From contig NZ_CP021382.1 of assembly GCF_002162135.1 (NCBI RefSeq), positions 4,152,001 through 4,216,000 on the forward strand: a stretch of 64,000 nt of DNA, given 5' to 3'. This document shows positions 27,821-37,395 of the stretch, one piece after another. Origin of the DNA: Cellvibrio sp. PSBB006 (GTDB lineage Bacteria > Pseudomonadota > Gammaproteobacteria > Pseudomonadales > Cellvibrionaceae). The notes under the pieces were generated by a model, which was given only the letters and a program-made list of their open reading frames with translations, searched no databases and had not been told where the DNA came from. The position numbers and the translations under genes are program-made. Positions within the stretch are counted from its first letter, which is position 1; every line of letters begins with the position of its first letter.

Positions 27821-30163
27821 ATGACCAAACGCCGTTCCATTTCCCGCACTAAAAAGTCTCCACCACCCAGTAAACCCCCGCGTCATGGTTGGGCGCTGTT
27901 TCGCCTCTGGTTGTTTTACAGTGTTATTGCCATCCTGGTATTGCTTGCTATCTGGACTTTGTACCTTGATGTGGTGGTGCGCGCGAAATTCGACGGTAAA
28001 AAGTGGGCGCTGCCGGCGCGGGTGTATTCCCGTCCGCTGGAGTTGTATGAAGGGCTGGCGCTGACGCCGCCGTTGTTTGAGCAGGAATTGCAGGCATTGG
28101 GTTATCGCGCAGTTGGCAGCCTGAATGCGCCGGGCCAATACGTGAAGCGCCCGGTCAGTAGCGTGCAGGCCAGCTACCAGGTGCACAGTCGCGGTTTTGA
28201 TTTTTGGGATAAGCGTGAAGAGGCGCGGCGTTTCGGTATCACGATTGCGGATGGACATGTACTGCATTTGCGCGATCTGGCCGGCGCCGATATGCCGCTG
28301 ATGCGGCTGGAGCCAGAAGAAATTGGCGGCATTTATCCCGCCGAAGCCGAAGACCGACTGCTGGTGCGCTTGTCCGATTTACCGCCGTTACTGGGTGAAA
28401 CCTTGCTGGCGGTGGAAGATCAGCACTTTCTCGATCACTACGGCGTATCACCCCTGGCCATCCTGCGGGCGGCTATGGTGAATGTGCGCGAAGGCGAAGT
28501 GGTGCAGGGTGGCAGCACCCTGACCCAGCAATTGGTGAAGAATTTTTACCTGACCCGCGAGCGCCATCTGCGGCGCAAGGTGCAGGAAGCCATCATGGCG
28601 GTGTTGCTGGAGATCCACTACACCAAGTCTGAAATCCTCGAAACCTATATCAACGAAGTCTTCCTTGGGCAAAGTGGTCCGCGTGCGATCCACGGTTTTG
28701 CACTGGCGTCGCAGCATTATTTCCGCCAGCCATTGACCGAACTGGATACCGAACAGCTGGCATTGCTTGTCGGTCTGGTGAAAGGCGCTTCCTATTACAA
28801 CCCCTGGCGCAATCCCGAGCGCGCTAAAAAGCGGCGCAATCTGGTATTGACCGTCATGCATCAGCAGGGGCTGATTGATGACAAGGAATTAAAGCGCGCA
28901 CAAGCAGCATCGCTGGGTGTGGTGGAGCAAGGCGATACCAGCATGGTGACTTACCCGGCCTTTGTGGCCTTGGTGAAGCGCCAGTTGCAGGAGGACTATC
29001 AGGAAGAGGATCTGCGCAGCGAAGGTTTGCGCATCTTCACCAGCTTGTCGCCGATGGTGCAGCGCCAGGCCGAGGCAGCGCTGAATCAACGCCTGCGTCA
29101 GCTGGAGCAACGACACAATGTGAAAGACCTGCAAGGCAGCATGGTGGTGACCTCGGTGGGCGGCGGTGAAGTGTTGGCACTGATCGGCGATAAAAATCCG
29201 CGTTTCGAAGGCTTTAATCGCGCCCTGGATGCGCGTCGTCCTATCGGCTCGTTGATGAAGCCATTCGTCTACCTCACTGCCCTTGAGCAACCGGATACCT
29301 ACCATCTCGGCACCCTTATCAGTGATGAACCGGTCACCATTAAAGGCGGCGACGGCAAATTGTGGGAGCCCAACAATGTCGATTCGGTCAGTCACGGCGA
29401 GGTGCCCATGTACATGGCCTTGACCCACTCCTATAACCAGGCCACGGCGCGCCTGGGCATGCAGTTAGGTTTGGAGAACGTGTACGACACCGTGAAAGCG
29501 GCGGGTTTTGAGGGGCGTATCCCCGGCGTTCCATCCATGTTGCTCGGCTCTGTGGATATGTCTTCGTTTGAAGTCGCAGGCATCTACCACACGCTGGCTG
29601 CAGAAGGTGTCTACACGCCTTTGCGTTCGATCCGCGAAGTGCTGACGGCCGATGGCCAGCCGTTGCGGCGCTACCCGCTTGAGCTGGAACAACGTTTCTC
29701 GCTCGAAAGTACCTTCCAGTTGCAATACGCCTTGCAGATGGTGTTGCGCGAAGGCACCGGGCGCAGTGTCTACAATCAATTCCCGGAGACTCTGCCTTTG
29801 GCGGGTAAGACCGGCACCACCAACGATCAGCGCGATAGCTGGTTTGCGGGTTTCAGCGGTGAGCATCTTGCCGTGGTCTGGCTGGGCCGCGACGATAACA
29901 GTGCAACACCACTCACCGGTTCGGGTGGGGCGTTGCAGGTCTGGGCGGATTTGATGCGGCAATTACCGACGCAGGGCGTGAACCTGCAACCACCGGAAGG
30001 TGTCAGCTTTGACTGGATTGATGCGGCAACCGGTATGCTCAGTGCCGAACATTGCGAAGGCGCCGTCTGGCTGCCCCTGCGCGATAGCCAGCGTCCCGAA
30101 CAACAAAGCGATTGCCGCCTGAAAGAAGGTGGCCGCAACTGGTGGCAGCGCCTGTGGAATTAA
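27821..30163 (+). CDS. mrcB: Penicillin-binding protein 1B, bifunctional
   Basis: Polymerises and crosslinks peptidoglycan in the periplasm. A cytoplasmic basic tail and one membrane span (about residues 28-50) lead to a UB2H-like region. The GT51 transglycosylase follows with EDQHFLDHYGVSPLAILRA and GGSTLTQQLVKNFYL. The transpeptidase shows SLMK (SxxK), HSYNQA (SxN) and KTGTT (KTG). 780 aa. A TPR lipoprotein gene follows, which could encode its outer-membrane activator. Confidence 0.95.
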   Translation: MTKRRSISRTKKSPPPSKPPRHGWALFRLWLFYSVIAILVLLAIWTLYLDVVVRAKFDGKKWALPARVYSRPLELYEGLALTPPLFEQELQALGYRAVGSLNAPGQYVKRPVSSVQASYQVHSRGFDFWDKREEARRFGITIADGHVLHLRDLAGADMPLMRLEPEEIGGIYPAEAEDRLLVRLSDLPPLLGETLLAVEDQHFLDHYGVSPLAILRAAMVNVREGEVVQGGSTLTQQLVKNFYLTRERHLRRKVQEAIMAVLLEIHYTKSEILETYINEVFLGQSGPRAIHGFALASQHYFRQPLTELDTEQLALLVGLVKGASYYNPWRNPERAKKRRNLVLTVMHQQGLIDDKELKRAQAASLGVVEQGDTSMVTYPAFVALVKRQLQEDYQEEDLRSEGLRIFTSLSPMVQRQAEAALNQRLRQLEQRHNVKDLQGSMVVTSVGGGEVLALIGDKNPRFEGFNRALDARRPIGSLMKPFVYLTALEQPDTYHLGTLISDEPVTIKGGDGKLWEPNNVDSVSHGEVPMYMALTHSYNQATARLGMQLGLENVYDTVKAAGFEGRIPGVPSMLLGSVDMSSFEVAGIYHTLAAEGVYTPLRSIREVLTADGQPLRRYPLELEQRFSLESTFQLQYALQMVLREGTGRSVYNQFPETLPLAGKTGTTNDQRDSWFAGFSGEHLAVVWLGRDDNSATPLTGSGGALQVWADLMRQLPTQGVNLQPPEGVSFDWIDAATGMLSAEHCEGAVWLPLRDSQRPEQQSDCRLKEGGRNWWQRLWN

Positions 30164-30187
30164 CGCCCCGGAATTAATAGGAACCCC

Positions 30188-30217
30188 GTAGGTCGGATTA
30201 GCGCAGCGTAATCCGAC
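30188..30217. repeat. REP-like palindrome (locus 3)
   Basis: A single perfect-type copy, GTAGGTCGGATTA-GCGCAGCG-TAATCCGAC, 24 bp after the mrcB stop. Confidence 0.85.
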
Positions 30218-30302
30218 AAGCACCCGACCCCCGCGCCAAACACGGGCTTCGGGAAACTAAACTGCCTGACTGATAATGACCCGAATCTGCAAGGAGCCCT
30301 CC

Positions 30303-30800
30303 ATGAACAAACCGCTCTCCATAAACAAGTCGCTTTCACTTGTGTTCATTGCCGGCCTGCTGAGCCTGATGATCGGCTGTGCCAGCACAACCTACGATTT
30401 GCCACCGGTCACCGATAGCGATACATCCGGCGAACCCGAGCCAGCACAAACCTACCCGGCCGGTGAACCGGCACCCTCTATCGACAGTGAAGAAGCCGAT
30501 GTGCAGGCGCCCGAGCCGGTCCCATCGACCAACCCTGCCGTCACCAGTCTCACCAATCAGGCGCGTGCGCAATACAACACCCGTGATTATCAAACCGCTA
30601 TCGCCACCGCCGAGCGCGGCTTGCGGATTGACCGTCGTTCGCCGGAGCTTTACCTGATCATTGCGCAGAGTTATGTGCAGTTGGCGATGCCTCAGCGTGC
30701 CGAGCAGTTTGTGCAACAGGGGCTGCGCTATAGCCAGGCAGGTTCAGCGGTCGCCGAGGCATTGTTGCGGGTAAGGGATGCGGTGTCTTCAGGGTTTTAA
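30303..30800 (+). CDS. TPR lipoprotein next to mrcB
   Basis: A 165-aa protein with a lipoprotein signal (LLSLMIGC, Cys at residue 24), a long Pro/Glu/Ser-rich linker (about 28-85) and a short C-terminal TPR region (ALAT-like repeats around YQTAIATAERGLRIDRRSPE). AAGGAGCCCTCC precedes the ATG at 30303. The combination of outer-membrane lipoprotein, disordered linker able to cross the wall, TPR domain and mrcB neighbourhood is what is known of LpoP, the PBP1b activator of Pseudomonas. A matching role here is inference. Confidence 0.75.
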   Translation: MNKPLSINKSLSLVFIAGLLSLMIGCASTTYDLPPVTDSDTSGEPEPAQTYPAGEPAPSIDSEEADVQAPEPVPSTNPAVTSLTNQARAQYNTRDYQTAIATAERGLRIDRRSPELYLIIAQSYVQLAMPQRAEQFVQQGLRYSQAGSAVAEALLRVRDAVSSGF

Positions 30801-30901
30801 TATTTTGGAGGCTGTTGCTCCGCTTCTGGCTTTGAGGCTCGGCGAACACTGTTTTGAATTAGGGCTTGGCTCTTCAATCTATGGTTTTTCTGCAAGATTG
30901 T

Positions 30902-30931
30902 GTTGGATTACGCTGCGCTAATCCAACCTAC
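30902..30931. repeat. REP-like palindrome (locus 4), degenerate
   Basis: GTTGGATTA-CGCTGCGC-TAATCCAAC followed by CTAC. The usual GGTCGG/CCGACC ends read GTTGG/CCAAC, a compensated change that keeps the stem. Confidence 0.75.
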
Positions 30932-31131
30932 TTCCGCTCTTCTTTCAGCTAATCTTTGTGTCCGTTTTACCAGATCCCCGCCGTTATCAGCGGCAGGGTT
31001 CCACTTCGCTTCCAAGTCTCCTCTTTTCGCGTTTTCTGCCACATTTATGGCTTTTGGCGCCGTTTTGTCAGTTTTTGTAATTTTGTGGATTTTTGCCCAC
31101 TTAACGGCGATTTTTTCTTGCACAAACTGCC

Positions 31132-31145
31132 TGATTGCGTAATCA
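31132..31145. promoter_or_regulatory. Predicted LacI-family operator upstream of TonB receptor
   Basis: TGATTGCGTAATCA is a near-palindrome centred on CG (arms TGATT/AATCA). The identical 14-mer occurs at 44538-44551 before the dehydratase operon, and related sites at 44588 and 45791. It is 210 bp upstream of the receptor start codon. Confidence 0.6.
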
Positions 31146-31354
31146 TCTGGCCACGATAAACCGTGGGAAGAAGGCTTTTCGCCTTGGCATCTCCCGAAAA
31201 CGACCGGCCACACAACCATAAATCAGGCAGGTTAATACAGCGATTATCGTCGGGCTGCGGACGGTGTGTTTTGCTCAACCGCCCATCGACCCATCAACCG
31301 TCCCGGGATTCGTCCTGAGGAACAGCAAATAATAATGATAGAGAGAGCAACCCT

Positions 31355-34201
31355 ATGAACAAACCTATGCACAAAAACCCCCTATCGCTTTGTATTTCAG
31401 CCACCAGCTTATTGTTGGGGCTGGGCGTGATGCCCGGTCTGGCAATGGCGCAGGCCGAATCTGACGGCATGATCGAAGAAGTGCTGGTCAGCGGCAGTTA
31501 TCGGGGCAGCCTGGCGAGCGCGCTTGAACAGAAACGCAATGCGCCCAATGCCAAAGAAACCATCATGGCCGAAGACATCGGCAAGATGCCTGACCTTAAC
31601 CTGGCCGAATCCCTGCAACGCGTACCCAGTGTCACCATCACCCGCGAAGGCGGCGAAGGGCGGCAGGTGAGTGTGCGTGGCTTGGGTCCGGATTTCAGCC
31701 GTACTACCTTGAATGGTATGGAAGTACCCGCCAGCGGCGGCGGCCTGGATTCGTCCGGCGGTGTTAACCGTGGCCGCGCGGTGGACTTCAATATCTTCGC
31801 ATCTGAATTATTTAATCGAATTGATATTCACAAAACTCCCATCGCCTCGGTTGAAGAAGGTGGTCTGGGCGGCACCATTGAATTGCACACGGCCAAGCCG
31901 CTGGATAACCCCGGCTTTCATGCCATCGTCGGTGCACAGGCAACGGTGGATAACGTGGCGGATGAGTTGGACCCGCGTTTTACTGCATTAATCAGCAACA
32001 CCTTTCTTGATGATCGTTTAGGTGTGCAGTTCTCTATCGCCAAATCCGAGCGCACGGTGCAGCAGGAAGGTTACGGTACGGTGCGTTACAGTGCGGCGGC
32101 AACCGAAGGGCGCGCCTGGGCGGATGTCAGTGATACGGTGGTGAATGGCACGCCGAATCCCTTCGCCAATATTGCTGACCCGGATGGAGAAGATCCTACC
32201 GATCCTGCTTCAAGCAACTATGATCCCGAAGATCCGGACGGCCTGCGTTACATGTGGATGCCGCGCCTGCCGCGCATGGACTTTTTCAGCAACACGGTCG
32301 ACCGCACGGGTATGACCGCCGCGTTCCAATTCCGCCCCACCGATAAGCTGGAATTGGGACTGGATGTGGTGAGTTCGAGCCTGGAAAATGATCGGATTTC
32401 TTACAACTACGCGGCGCAATTCCGCAATTCATGGCCTGGTATCACGCCCGAAGAAATCACCCTGGACCCCACCGGTCGCTATATCGTCGCGGGCACTTTC
32501 TCCGGTGTGCGCCCTCGCTCTGAAAGTCGGGCGCAGTATTCGGAATCCGAATTCCTGCAAACAGTATTAACTGGTAGCTATGAATTCACCGAGAATGTGC
32601 GTTTGAAAGCCTTGGCTGGGCGCGCCACCTCCGAGCACGATGAAGAACAATACCGTTTCAATATTGATGGGCCGGTGGGTGGCAGTACCTTCACCTTTGA
32701 TTCCACCAACCCCAATATTGCCGAAATGTCCTACGGTTTCGATATGCTCGATACCGCCAACTACACCACTGGCGGCGGCTTAACCATTCGTAAGGATGTG
32801 GTAGAGCGGACTAATGAAACCTATCGTCTGGACCTGGAGATCGATGGTGACTTGTTTAATACCAAGTTGGGTTTGATATCTAATAGCCGTGAAGTGGATT
32901 CATTAAATTACACGCCTGTTGGTTTAACCACGCCGACCACCGATACGCCAGTAGATAATTTCCCCGGTATGGCGGTGACATTCCAGTCGCAGGTCGGTGG
33001 AGACTTTGCATCGGCATTGAATCCGCCGGCTGGTTTCCCGCAGAACTGGATGGTGCAGGATTTTGATGTTGCGATTCAGGTGCATAACGCCGGTGAGTTC
33101 GAGCCAGCATTAACCAACTCACTGAGTTGGAATGTTGAAGAAGAGACGCTTGGTGTATACGGCCAATTGGATTTTGATCTCGAACTGGCTGGTCGCCCGT
33201 TGTATGTGAATGCCGGTGTACGAGTGGTAGAGACAGATACTAGTGCGTCCGCTTACACCGCTATCACCGGCACACCAGAACCTGTGATGGCTGAAAGTAA
33301 TTATACGGATACCTTGCCCTCGTTGAACTTGTCTTGGGAGCTGCGTGACGATTTGGTGTTGCGTTTCAGTGCGGCTAAAAATATTACTCGTCCAAGCTTG
33401 GGTGATCTTGTTCCATCCATCACCGCGATCACGCCAGTTAATGGCAACATTTCTACCGGTAACCCGGATCTGGAAGCGATTACGGCGGATTCATTTGATG
33501 CGGGCATTGAGTGGTATTTCACTGATGAGTCTTTGCTGGCCTTTACCGTATTCCATAAGAAAATCGAAGGGTTTATTGCGGACGAAACGGTTAACGGTAC
33601 GCTTAATCCGGGCATTGCTGCTGCAGTTTCCTTACGTCCGGAATATGACCCCAACGATCCGCTTTATGATCCCGGCGTAACTCAACCCGACGGTACCTGG
33701 AACGTTAGTCGCCCGGAAAACGCGCAGGACGCTGACCTGGAAGGTTTTGAGCTGGCCTATCAACAACCCTTTACGTTCCTGCCCGGCTTCTGGAGTAATT
33801 TCGGTGTAACCGCCAACTACACGCACGTGGAATCCGAAGCATTGTTTGGTGAAGTGAAAAGCAGCCTGCCGGGCCTTTCGGAAGACAGCTACAACTTCAC
33901 GGCCTATTATGAAACCCCGCAATGGGGTGCGCGTTTATCCTGGAATAATCGCGATGATTATGTCACCGCGACCTCCGGTTCCAATGGCAATGCCCGTGAG
34001 TTCAACACCGGCCCGACTCGCCTGGATGCGTCCGCGTTTTACAACGTGACGGATAACATCACCGTGCGTCTGGAAGTGATCAACCTCAATGAAGAGGAAG
34101 AGCGCAACTATACCAGTGGTCCTACCGGTGACTTCAATTTCGTGCGTGAGTATAACTCTACCGGGCGCGAAGTTTATCTCGGTGTGAGGGCAACTTTCTA
34201 A
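31355..34201 (+). CDS. TonB-dependent receptor (TIGR01782 type) for a plant-cell-wall oligosaccharide
   Basis: An outer-membrane active transporter of 948 aa. A signal peptide ends at AMAQA, and a TonB-box-like MIEEVLVSGSYR follows. The plug shows IGKMPDLNLAESLQRVPSVT and VSVRGLGPDFSRTTLNGME, the style of Xanthomonas/Caulobacter carbohydrate receptors. The barrel ends GREVYLGVRATF with a terminal Phe. Downstream are GH105 and GH28 pectin enzymes and upstream a LacI-type operator, so pectic oligosaccharides or an associated sugar acid are the likely ligand. A terminator follows the gene, so it is expressed at least partly separately from the GH105 gene. Confidence 0.88.
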   Translation: MNKPMHKNPLSLCISATSLLLGLGVMPGLAMAQAESDGMIEEVLVSGSYRGSLASALEQKRNAPNAKETIMAEDIGKMPDLNLAESLQRVPSVTITREGGEGRQVSVRGLGPDFSRTTLNGMEVPASGGGLDSSGGVNRGRAVDFNIFASELFNRIDIHKTPIASVEEGGLGGTIELHTAKPLDNPGFHAIVGAQATVDNVADELDPRFTALISNTFLDDRLGVQFSIAKSERTVQQEGYGTVRYSAAATEGRAWADVSDTVVNGTPNPFANIADPDGEDPTDPASSNYDPEDPDGLRYMWMPRLPRMDFFSNTVDRTGMTAAFQFRPTDKLELGLDVVSSSLENDRISYNYAAQFRNSWPGITPEEITLDPTGRYIVAGTFSGVRPRSESRAQYSESEFLQTVLTGSYEFTENVRLKALAGRATSEHDEEQYRFNIDGPVGGSTFTFDSTNPNIAEMSYGFDMLDTANYTTGGGLTIRKDVVERTNETYRLDLEIDGDLFNTKLGLISNSREVDSLNYTPVGLTTPTTDTPVDNFPGMAVTFQSQVGGDFASALNPPAGFPQNWMVQDFDVAIQVHNAGEFEPALTNSLSWNVEEETLGVYGQLDFDLELAGRPLYVNAGVRVVETDTSASAYTAITGTPEPVMAESNYTDTLPSLNLSWELRDDLVLRFSAAKNITRPSLGDLVPSITAITPVNGNISTGNPDLEAITADSFDAGIEWYFTDESLLAFTVFHKKIEGFIADETVNGTLNPGIAAAVSLRPEYDPNDPLYDPGVTQPDGTWNVSRPENAQDADLEGFELAYQQPFTFLPGFWSNFGVTANYTHVESEALFGEVKSSLPGLSEDSYNFTAYYETPQWGARLSWNNRDDYVTATSGSNGNAREFNTGPTRLDASAFYNVTDNITVRLEVINLNEEEERNYTSGPTGDFNFVREYNSTGREVYLGVRATF

Positions 34202-34243
34202 TCGCTTGACCTGTTCTACCGCTAGTTGTTTTTCCCACATCTT

Positions 34244-34280
34244 GCGTCACCGGAGTTGTTTTCCGGTGGCGCCTTTTTTA
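34244..34280 (+). terminator. Rho-independent terminator after the TonB receptor
   Basis: GCGTCACCGGA (34244-34254) pairs with TCCGGTGGCGC (34262-34272) with one G-T wobble, followed by CTTTTTTAT. Confidence 0.88.
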
Positions 34281-34346
34281 TCTGCAATGAATGCACTGGC
34301 GGTAATCTTCTTTTTTCCTTTTCGCTTTTCACAAGAGAATTTTCCT

Positions 34347-35552
34347 ATGTGTGGCAAGCCATTCTTTTCTGCTTTTTGTTTCAGCATTCTTTTGGTATTA
34401 ACCGGCAACAGCCTGGCTGATGATAAACCGATCCCTGTCAATAAAAGCTGGGCAGAGCGCACAGCTTTATCTGTCATACAACGCAGCCCCGAAGCCTGGG
34501 CCATGCGTGACTATAAACTGATGGAAAAACCCCAGTGGGCTTATACCTATGGTTTGGTCTTGCTGGGTTTTCAACGTTTATATGAAAAAACGGGCGAGCA
34601 ACAGTATCTTGATTATGCCAAGGCTTATGTTGATCAATTGATTGATGAGCAGGGCAAGATCAAAGGTTACAACATCGCTGATTTCAATATTGATTCCATC
34701 AACAGCGGAAAATTATTATTTTTATTGCACGACCAATATAAAGATCCGCGTTACCTGACGGCTATGCAAAACCTGCGTCAGCAACTCGAATGGCAACCGC
34801 GTACGCGCAGTGGTGGCTTGTGGCATAAATTAATTTATCCCTGGCAGATGTGGCTTGATGGACTCTATATGGGCGCGCCTTATTACGCGCAATATGCGCA
34901 GCAATTTAATGAGGGCGATAAAGCCTTTGATGATATCGCGCATCAATTTATCCTGATTGAAAGCAAAACTCGCGATGCGCAATCCGGTTTGCTGTATCAC
35001 GCCTGGGATGAAAGTACCTTGCAATTGTGGGCCGATGATAAAACCGGTTTGTCTCCGCATTTCTGGTCGCGCGCTATGGGTTGGTATGCGATGGCGTTGG
35101 TGGATGTGCTGGATTATTTTCCGGAGGAGCATAAAGATCGGAAAGAGCTGATTGTGATTTTAAATCGTCTGGCGGATGCCTTGGTGAAGGTGCAGCATAA
35201 ATCCGGGTTATGGTATCAGGTGACGGATCAGGGGGATCGTTACGGTAATTATCTGGAGGCGTCCGGGTCGGCGATGTTCGCGTATGCGTTTGCCAAGGGC
35301 GCGCGTAAAGGTTATTTGCCGGCGCGGTTTAAAAAAGTTGCGGATAAAACTTTTGATGGATTGTTGAAAAACTTAGTGGTGGTGGATAAGCAGAAGCAGG
35401 TTCATTTGACGCAGATTTGCGGGAGTGCGGGTTTGGGTGGTGATCCTTATCGGCCGGGGACGTTTGCGTATTATGTGGGTGAGGCGATTCGGGTGGATGA
35501 TGCGCATGGGGTGGGGCCGTTTATATTGGCGGCGTTGGAGTTGGGGCGGTAG
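34347..35552 (+). CDS. GH105 unsaturated rhamnogalacturonyl/glucuronyl hydrolase
   Basis: Removes the unsaturated uronic acid that polysaccharide lyases leave at oligosaccharide ends. The signal peptide MCGKPFFSAFCFSILLVLTG and following residues target it to the periplasm. The (alpha/alpha)6-barrel core shows WQMWLDGLYMGAPYYAQYA with the catalytic Asp, FWSRAMGWYAMALVDVL, and GYLEASGSAMFAYAFAKG-like sequence. Start 34347 gives 401 aa, the family length; the frame continues upstream through the terminator and is not used. Placed between the TonB receptor and the GH28 gene, it belongs to pectin/rhamnogalacturonan breakdown. Confidence 0.9.
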   Translation: MCGKPFFSAFCFSILLVLTGNSLADDKPIPVNKSWAERTALSVIQRSPEAWAMRDYKLMEKPQWAYTYGLVLLGFQRLYEKTGEQQYLDYAKAYVDQLIDEQGKIKGYNIADFNIDSINSGKLLFLLHDQYKDPRYLTAMQNLRQQLEWQPRTRSGGLWHKLIYPWQMWLDGLYMGAPYYAQYAQQFNEGDKAFDDIAHQFILIESKTRDAQSGLLYHAWDESTLQLWADDKTGLSPHFWSRAMGWYAMALVDVLDYFPEEHKDRKELIVILNRLADALVKVQHKSGLWYQVTDQGDRYGNYLEASGSAMFAYAFAKGARKGYLPARFKKVADKTFDGLLKNLVVVDKQKQVHLTQICGSAGLGGDPYRPGTFAYYVGEAIRVDDAHGVGPFILAALELGR

Positions 35553-35575
35553 TTTGATGAAATTTAAGTGAGAAC

Positions 35576-35677
35576 GGCGTGTACCGCGAGAGAGTCTGAA
35601 AACGCATAGATACGTCCCTGTAGCTCCCTCAAGTCGTCCCTGACTTGAGGGTTTCAGACTCTCTCGCGGTACACGCC
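35576..35677. repeat. Long palindromic element, copy 1 (26-bp arms around a conserved core)
   Basis: Bases 35576-35601 are the exact reverse complement of 35652-35677 (26 bp). Between them is a 50-nt core that contains a second perfect hairpin: CCCTCAAGTC, loop GTCCCT, GACTTGAGGG (35626-35651). The core shares CGTCCCTGTAGCTCCC and CAAGTC...GACTTGAGGG with the element at 37159-37317, but the arms are unrelated. It lies between the GH105 stop and the GH28 start. Confidence 0.9.
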
Positions 35678-35748
35678 TCCGTGCCATTTTGCGAATAGTA
35701 AAGTTTAAAACTGCGTCGAAATAAATTAAAAAAACGAGAGAAACCAAT

Positions 35749-37125
35749 ATGAAATCAACTTTCCTGGGTCCAATAAAAATTTTCCTGTTTTTTGTCGCTG
35801 TATCAGCTGTGGAAACATCAAGCGCTGTCGATACGCAGGCAGACTGGAATATGGCGGCGGCGATTGTGCAGGCGATTGAGCTACCAGTGATTGGGGGTGA
35901 TGATTATCTGATTACTGATTTCGGGGCGGCGAGTGGTGGAAGGAAGGATACGCGGCCGGCGATTCTTGAGGCGATTAATCAGGCGAGCGCGAAAGGCGGT
36001 GGGCGCGTGGTGATTCCGAAGGGGACCTGGTTGAGTAAAGGGCCGATTCATTTGAAGAGCCATGTTAATTTGCATGTGGCGGAAGGGGCGACTTTGTTGT
36101 TCAGTGCGGATCATGAGGATTACCTGCCGGCGGTGTTTACGCGGTGGGAGGGAACGGAGATGTATGGTTATTCGCCGCTGATTTATGCCCATAAAGTAAC
36201 GGATGTGGCGATTACCGGAACAGGTGTAATCGATGGTAATAAAAACAGCGATTTTCACGCGTGGCATAAGCGGCAGGGCGATGATATGACCGCGTTGCGG
36301 CGGATGGGGATTGATGGTGTGCCGTTAGAGAAGCGGCAGTTTCATAAGGACCATTTTCTGCGGCCGAGTATGATTCAGTTTATCGACGCGCAGCGGGTGT
36401 TGTTGCAGGATTACACTGTTACCAATTCGCCGTTCTGGGTGAATCATCTGGTGTACACCGACCACGCGATTATGCGCGGGGTTAAAGTGGACAGTATGTT
36501 TCCCAACAACGACGGTGTTGATGTGGATTCGAGTCGTTATGTATTAATCGAAAACAACCGCTTCAAAACCGGTGATGATGCCGTGGTGGTGAAATCCGGG
36601 CGCGATTACGATGGGCGCAAGATCGCGCGGCCCAGTGAAAATATTGTGGTGCGCAATAATGAAATGGCGGGTGAGGATGGTATTGCGTTAGGCAGTGAAA
36701 TGTCCGGTGGTATTCGCCATGTGTTTTTCTCCGATAACATTTACCGCAACGGTTCCGCGGCGATACGTTTTAAAGCTAACCTGGACCGTGGCGGCGTGGT
36801 CGAGCATGTGCGGGTACGCAACATGGACATTGAAAAAACCGGGCAGCTTTTCTGGTTTGAATTGACCTACGCTGCTGGCGCCATGGGTGGTAATTTTCCG
36901 TCTATTTATCGTGACATCGTGTTTGAAGATATTACCGTCGGTGAGACGGGGTTGGTATTTAAAGCAAATGCTCCTAAAGGGTTTCCGCTACAAGATGTGA
37001 CCTTGAGAAACATTACTATTAAAAAAGCGGATGAATTATTCGTGATCGATAATGTCGACAATCTGGTGTTTGATAATGTGCAGATCAACGGCCAGCGTGT
37101 GAATGGGCGGTTGGATTGGAAGTAG
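35749..37125 (+). CDS. GH28 family polygalacturonase
   Basis: Hydrolyses alpha-1,4 galacturonosyl (or rhamnogalacturonan) linkages in pectin. An N-terminal signal (about residues 1-26) and a right-handed beta-helix of 458 aa total are seen. Catalytic motifs are NNDGVDVDSS near residue 250 and GDDAVVVKSG near 270, then GEDGIALGSEMSGG; the usual SHG His motif is replaced in this style as in exo-acting bacterial members. Two large palindromic elements bracket the gene on both sides, so it may have been moved as a unit. Confidence 0.9.
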   Translation: MKSTFLGPIKIFLFFVAVSAVETSSAVDTQADWNMAAAIVQAIELPVIGGDDYLITDFGAASGGRKDTRPAILEAINQASAKGGGRVVIPKGTWLSKGPIHLKSHVNLHVAEGATLLFSADHEDYLPAVFTRWEGTEMYGYSPLIYAHKVTDVAITGTGVIDGNKNSDFHAWHKRQGDDMTALRRMGIDGVPLEKRQFHKDHFLRPSMIQFIDAQRVLLQDYTVTNSPFWVNHLVYTDHAIMRGVKVDSMFPNNDGVDVDSSRYVLIENNRFKTGDDAVVVKSGRDYDGRKIARPSENIVVRNNEMAGEDGIALGSEMSGGIRHVFFSDNIYRNGSAAIRFKANLDRGGVVEHVRVRNMDIEKTGQLFWFELTYAAGAMGGNFPSIYRDIVFEDITVGETGLVFKANAPKGFPLQDVTLRNITIKKADELFVIDNVDNLVFDNVQINGQRVNGRLDWK

Positions 37126-37158
37126 CATGGTTCAGAGTGCTTCGTAGCCCGTTTGTCA

Positions 37159-37317
37159 TTGGGCCCTTTGTTTCGAAAACGCATGACAAATTGGCAGGAA
37201 GCAAATTTGCACAGCGAAGCTGCCCGAAGGGTGAACCACATGGATGTGGTGAATGAATCGTCCCTGTAGCTCCCGCAAGTCATCCATGACTTGAGGGTTT
37301 CGAAACAAAGGGCCCAA
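37159..37317. repeat. Long palindromic element, copy 2 (20-bp arms, longer core)
   Basis: Bases 37159-37178 are the reverse complement of 37298-37317 (20 bp, including GGGCCCTTTGTTTCGAAA). The interior is about 119 nt and contains CCACATGGATGTGG (37236-37249) and TTTGTCAT/ATGACAAA (37152-37159 with 37183-37190). It also has the conserved segment CGTCCCTGTAGCTCCC plus CAAGTC...GACTTGAGGG shared with copy 1. It begins about 35 bp after the GH28 stop. Copy 1 looks like a version with the middle deleted. Confidence 0.88.
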
Positions 37318-37395
37318 CGCCAAACTCACATTGTGCAGAATTCAAGTGTTCTCAAAAAGTGCAGCTTCTGAACTGTTAAGCGCTTTTGCAAATAA

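Larger units (their letters stand above)
30801..31354. other. Long intergenic region upstream of the TonB receptor
   Basis: No gene is supported here; short ORFs on both strands lack ribosome sites and family features. The region holds a degenerate REP-like palindrome (30902-30931), a 14-bp LacI-type motif (31132-31145) identical to one upstream of the aldonate dehydratase operon, and AT-rich leader sequence before the receptor start. Confidence 0.6.

Noticed and set aside
30900..31219. Short ORFs on both strands in the gap before the TonB receptor
   Set aside because: The plus-strand frame begins inside a REP-like repeat and neither frame shows a ribosome site or protein-like composition.
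35576..37317. Integron attC sites or IS ends around the GH28 gene
   Set aside because: No integrase or transposase, no conserved attC core sites (RYYYAAC/GTTRRRY pair) and arms differ between copies; kept only as an unexplained palindromic element.
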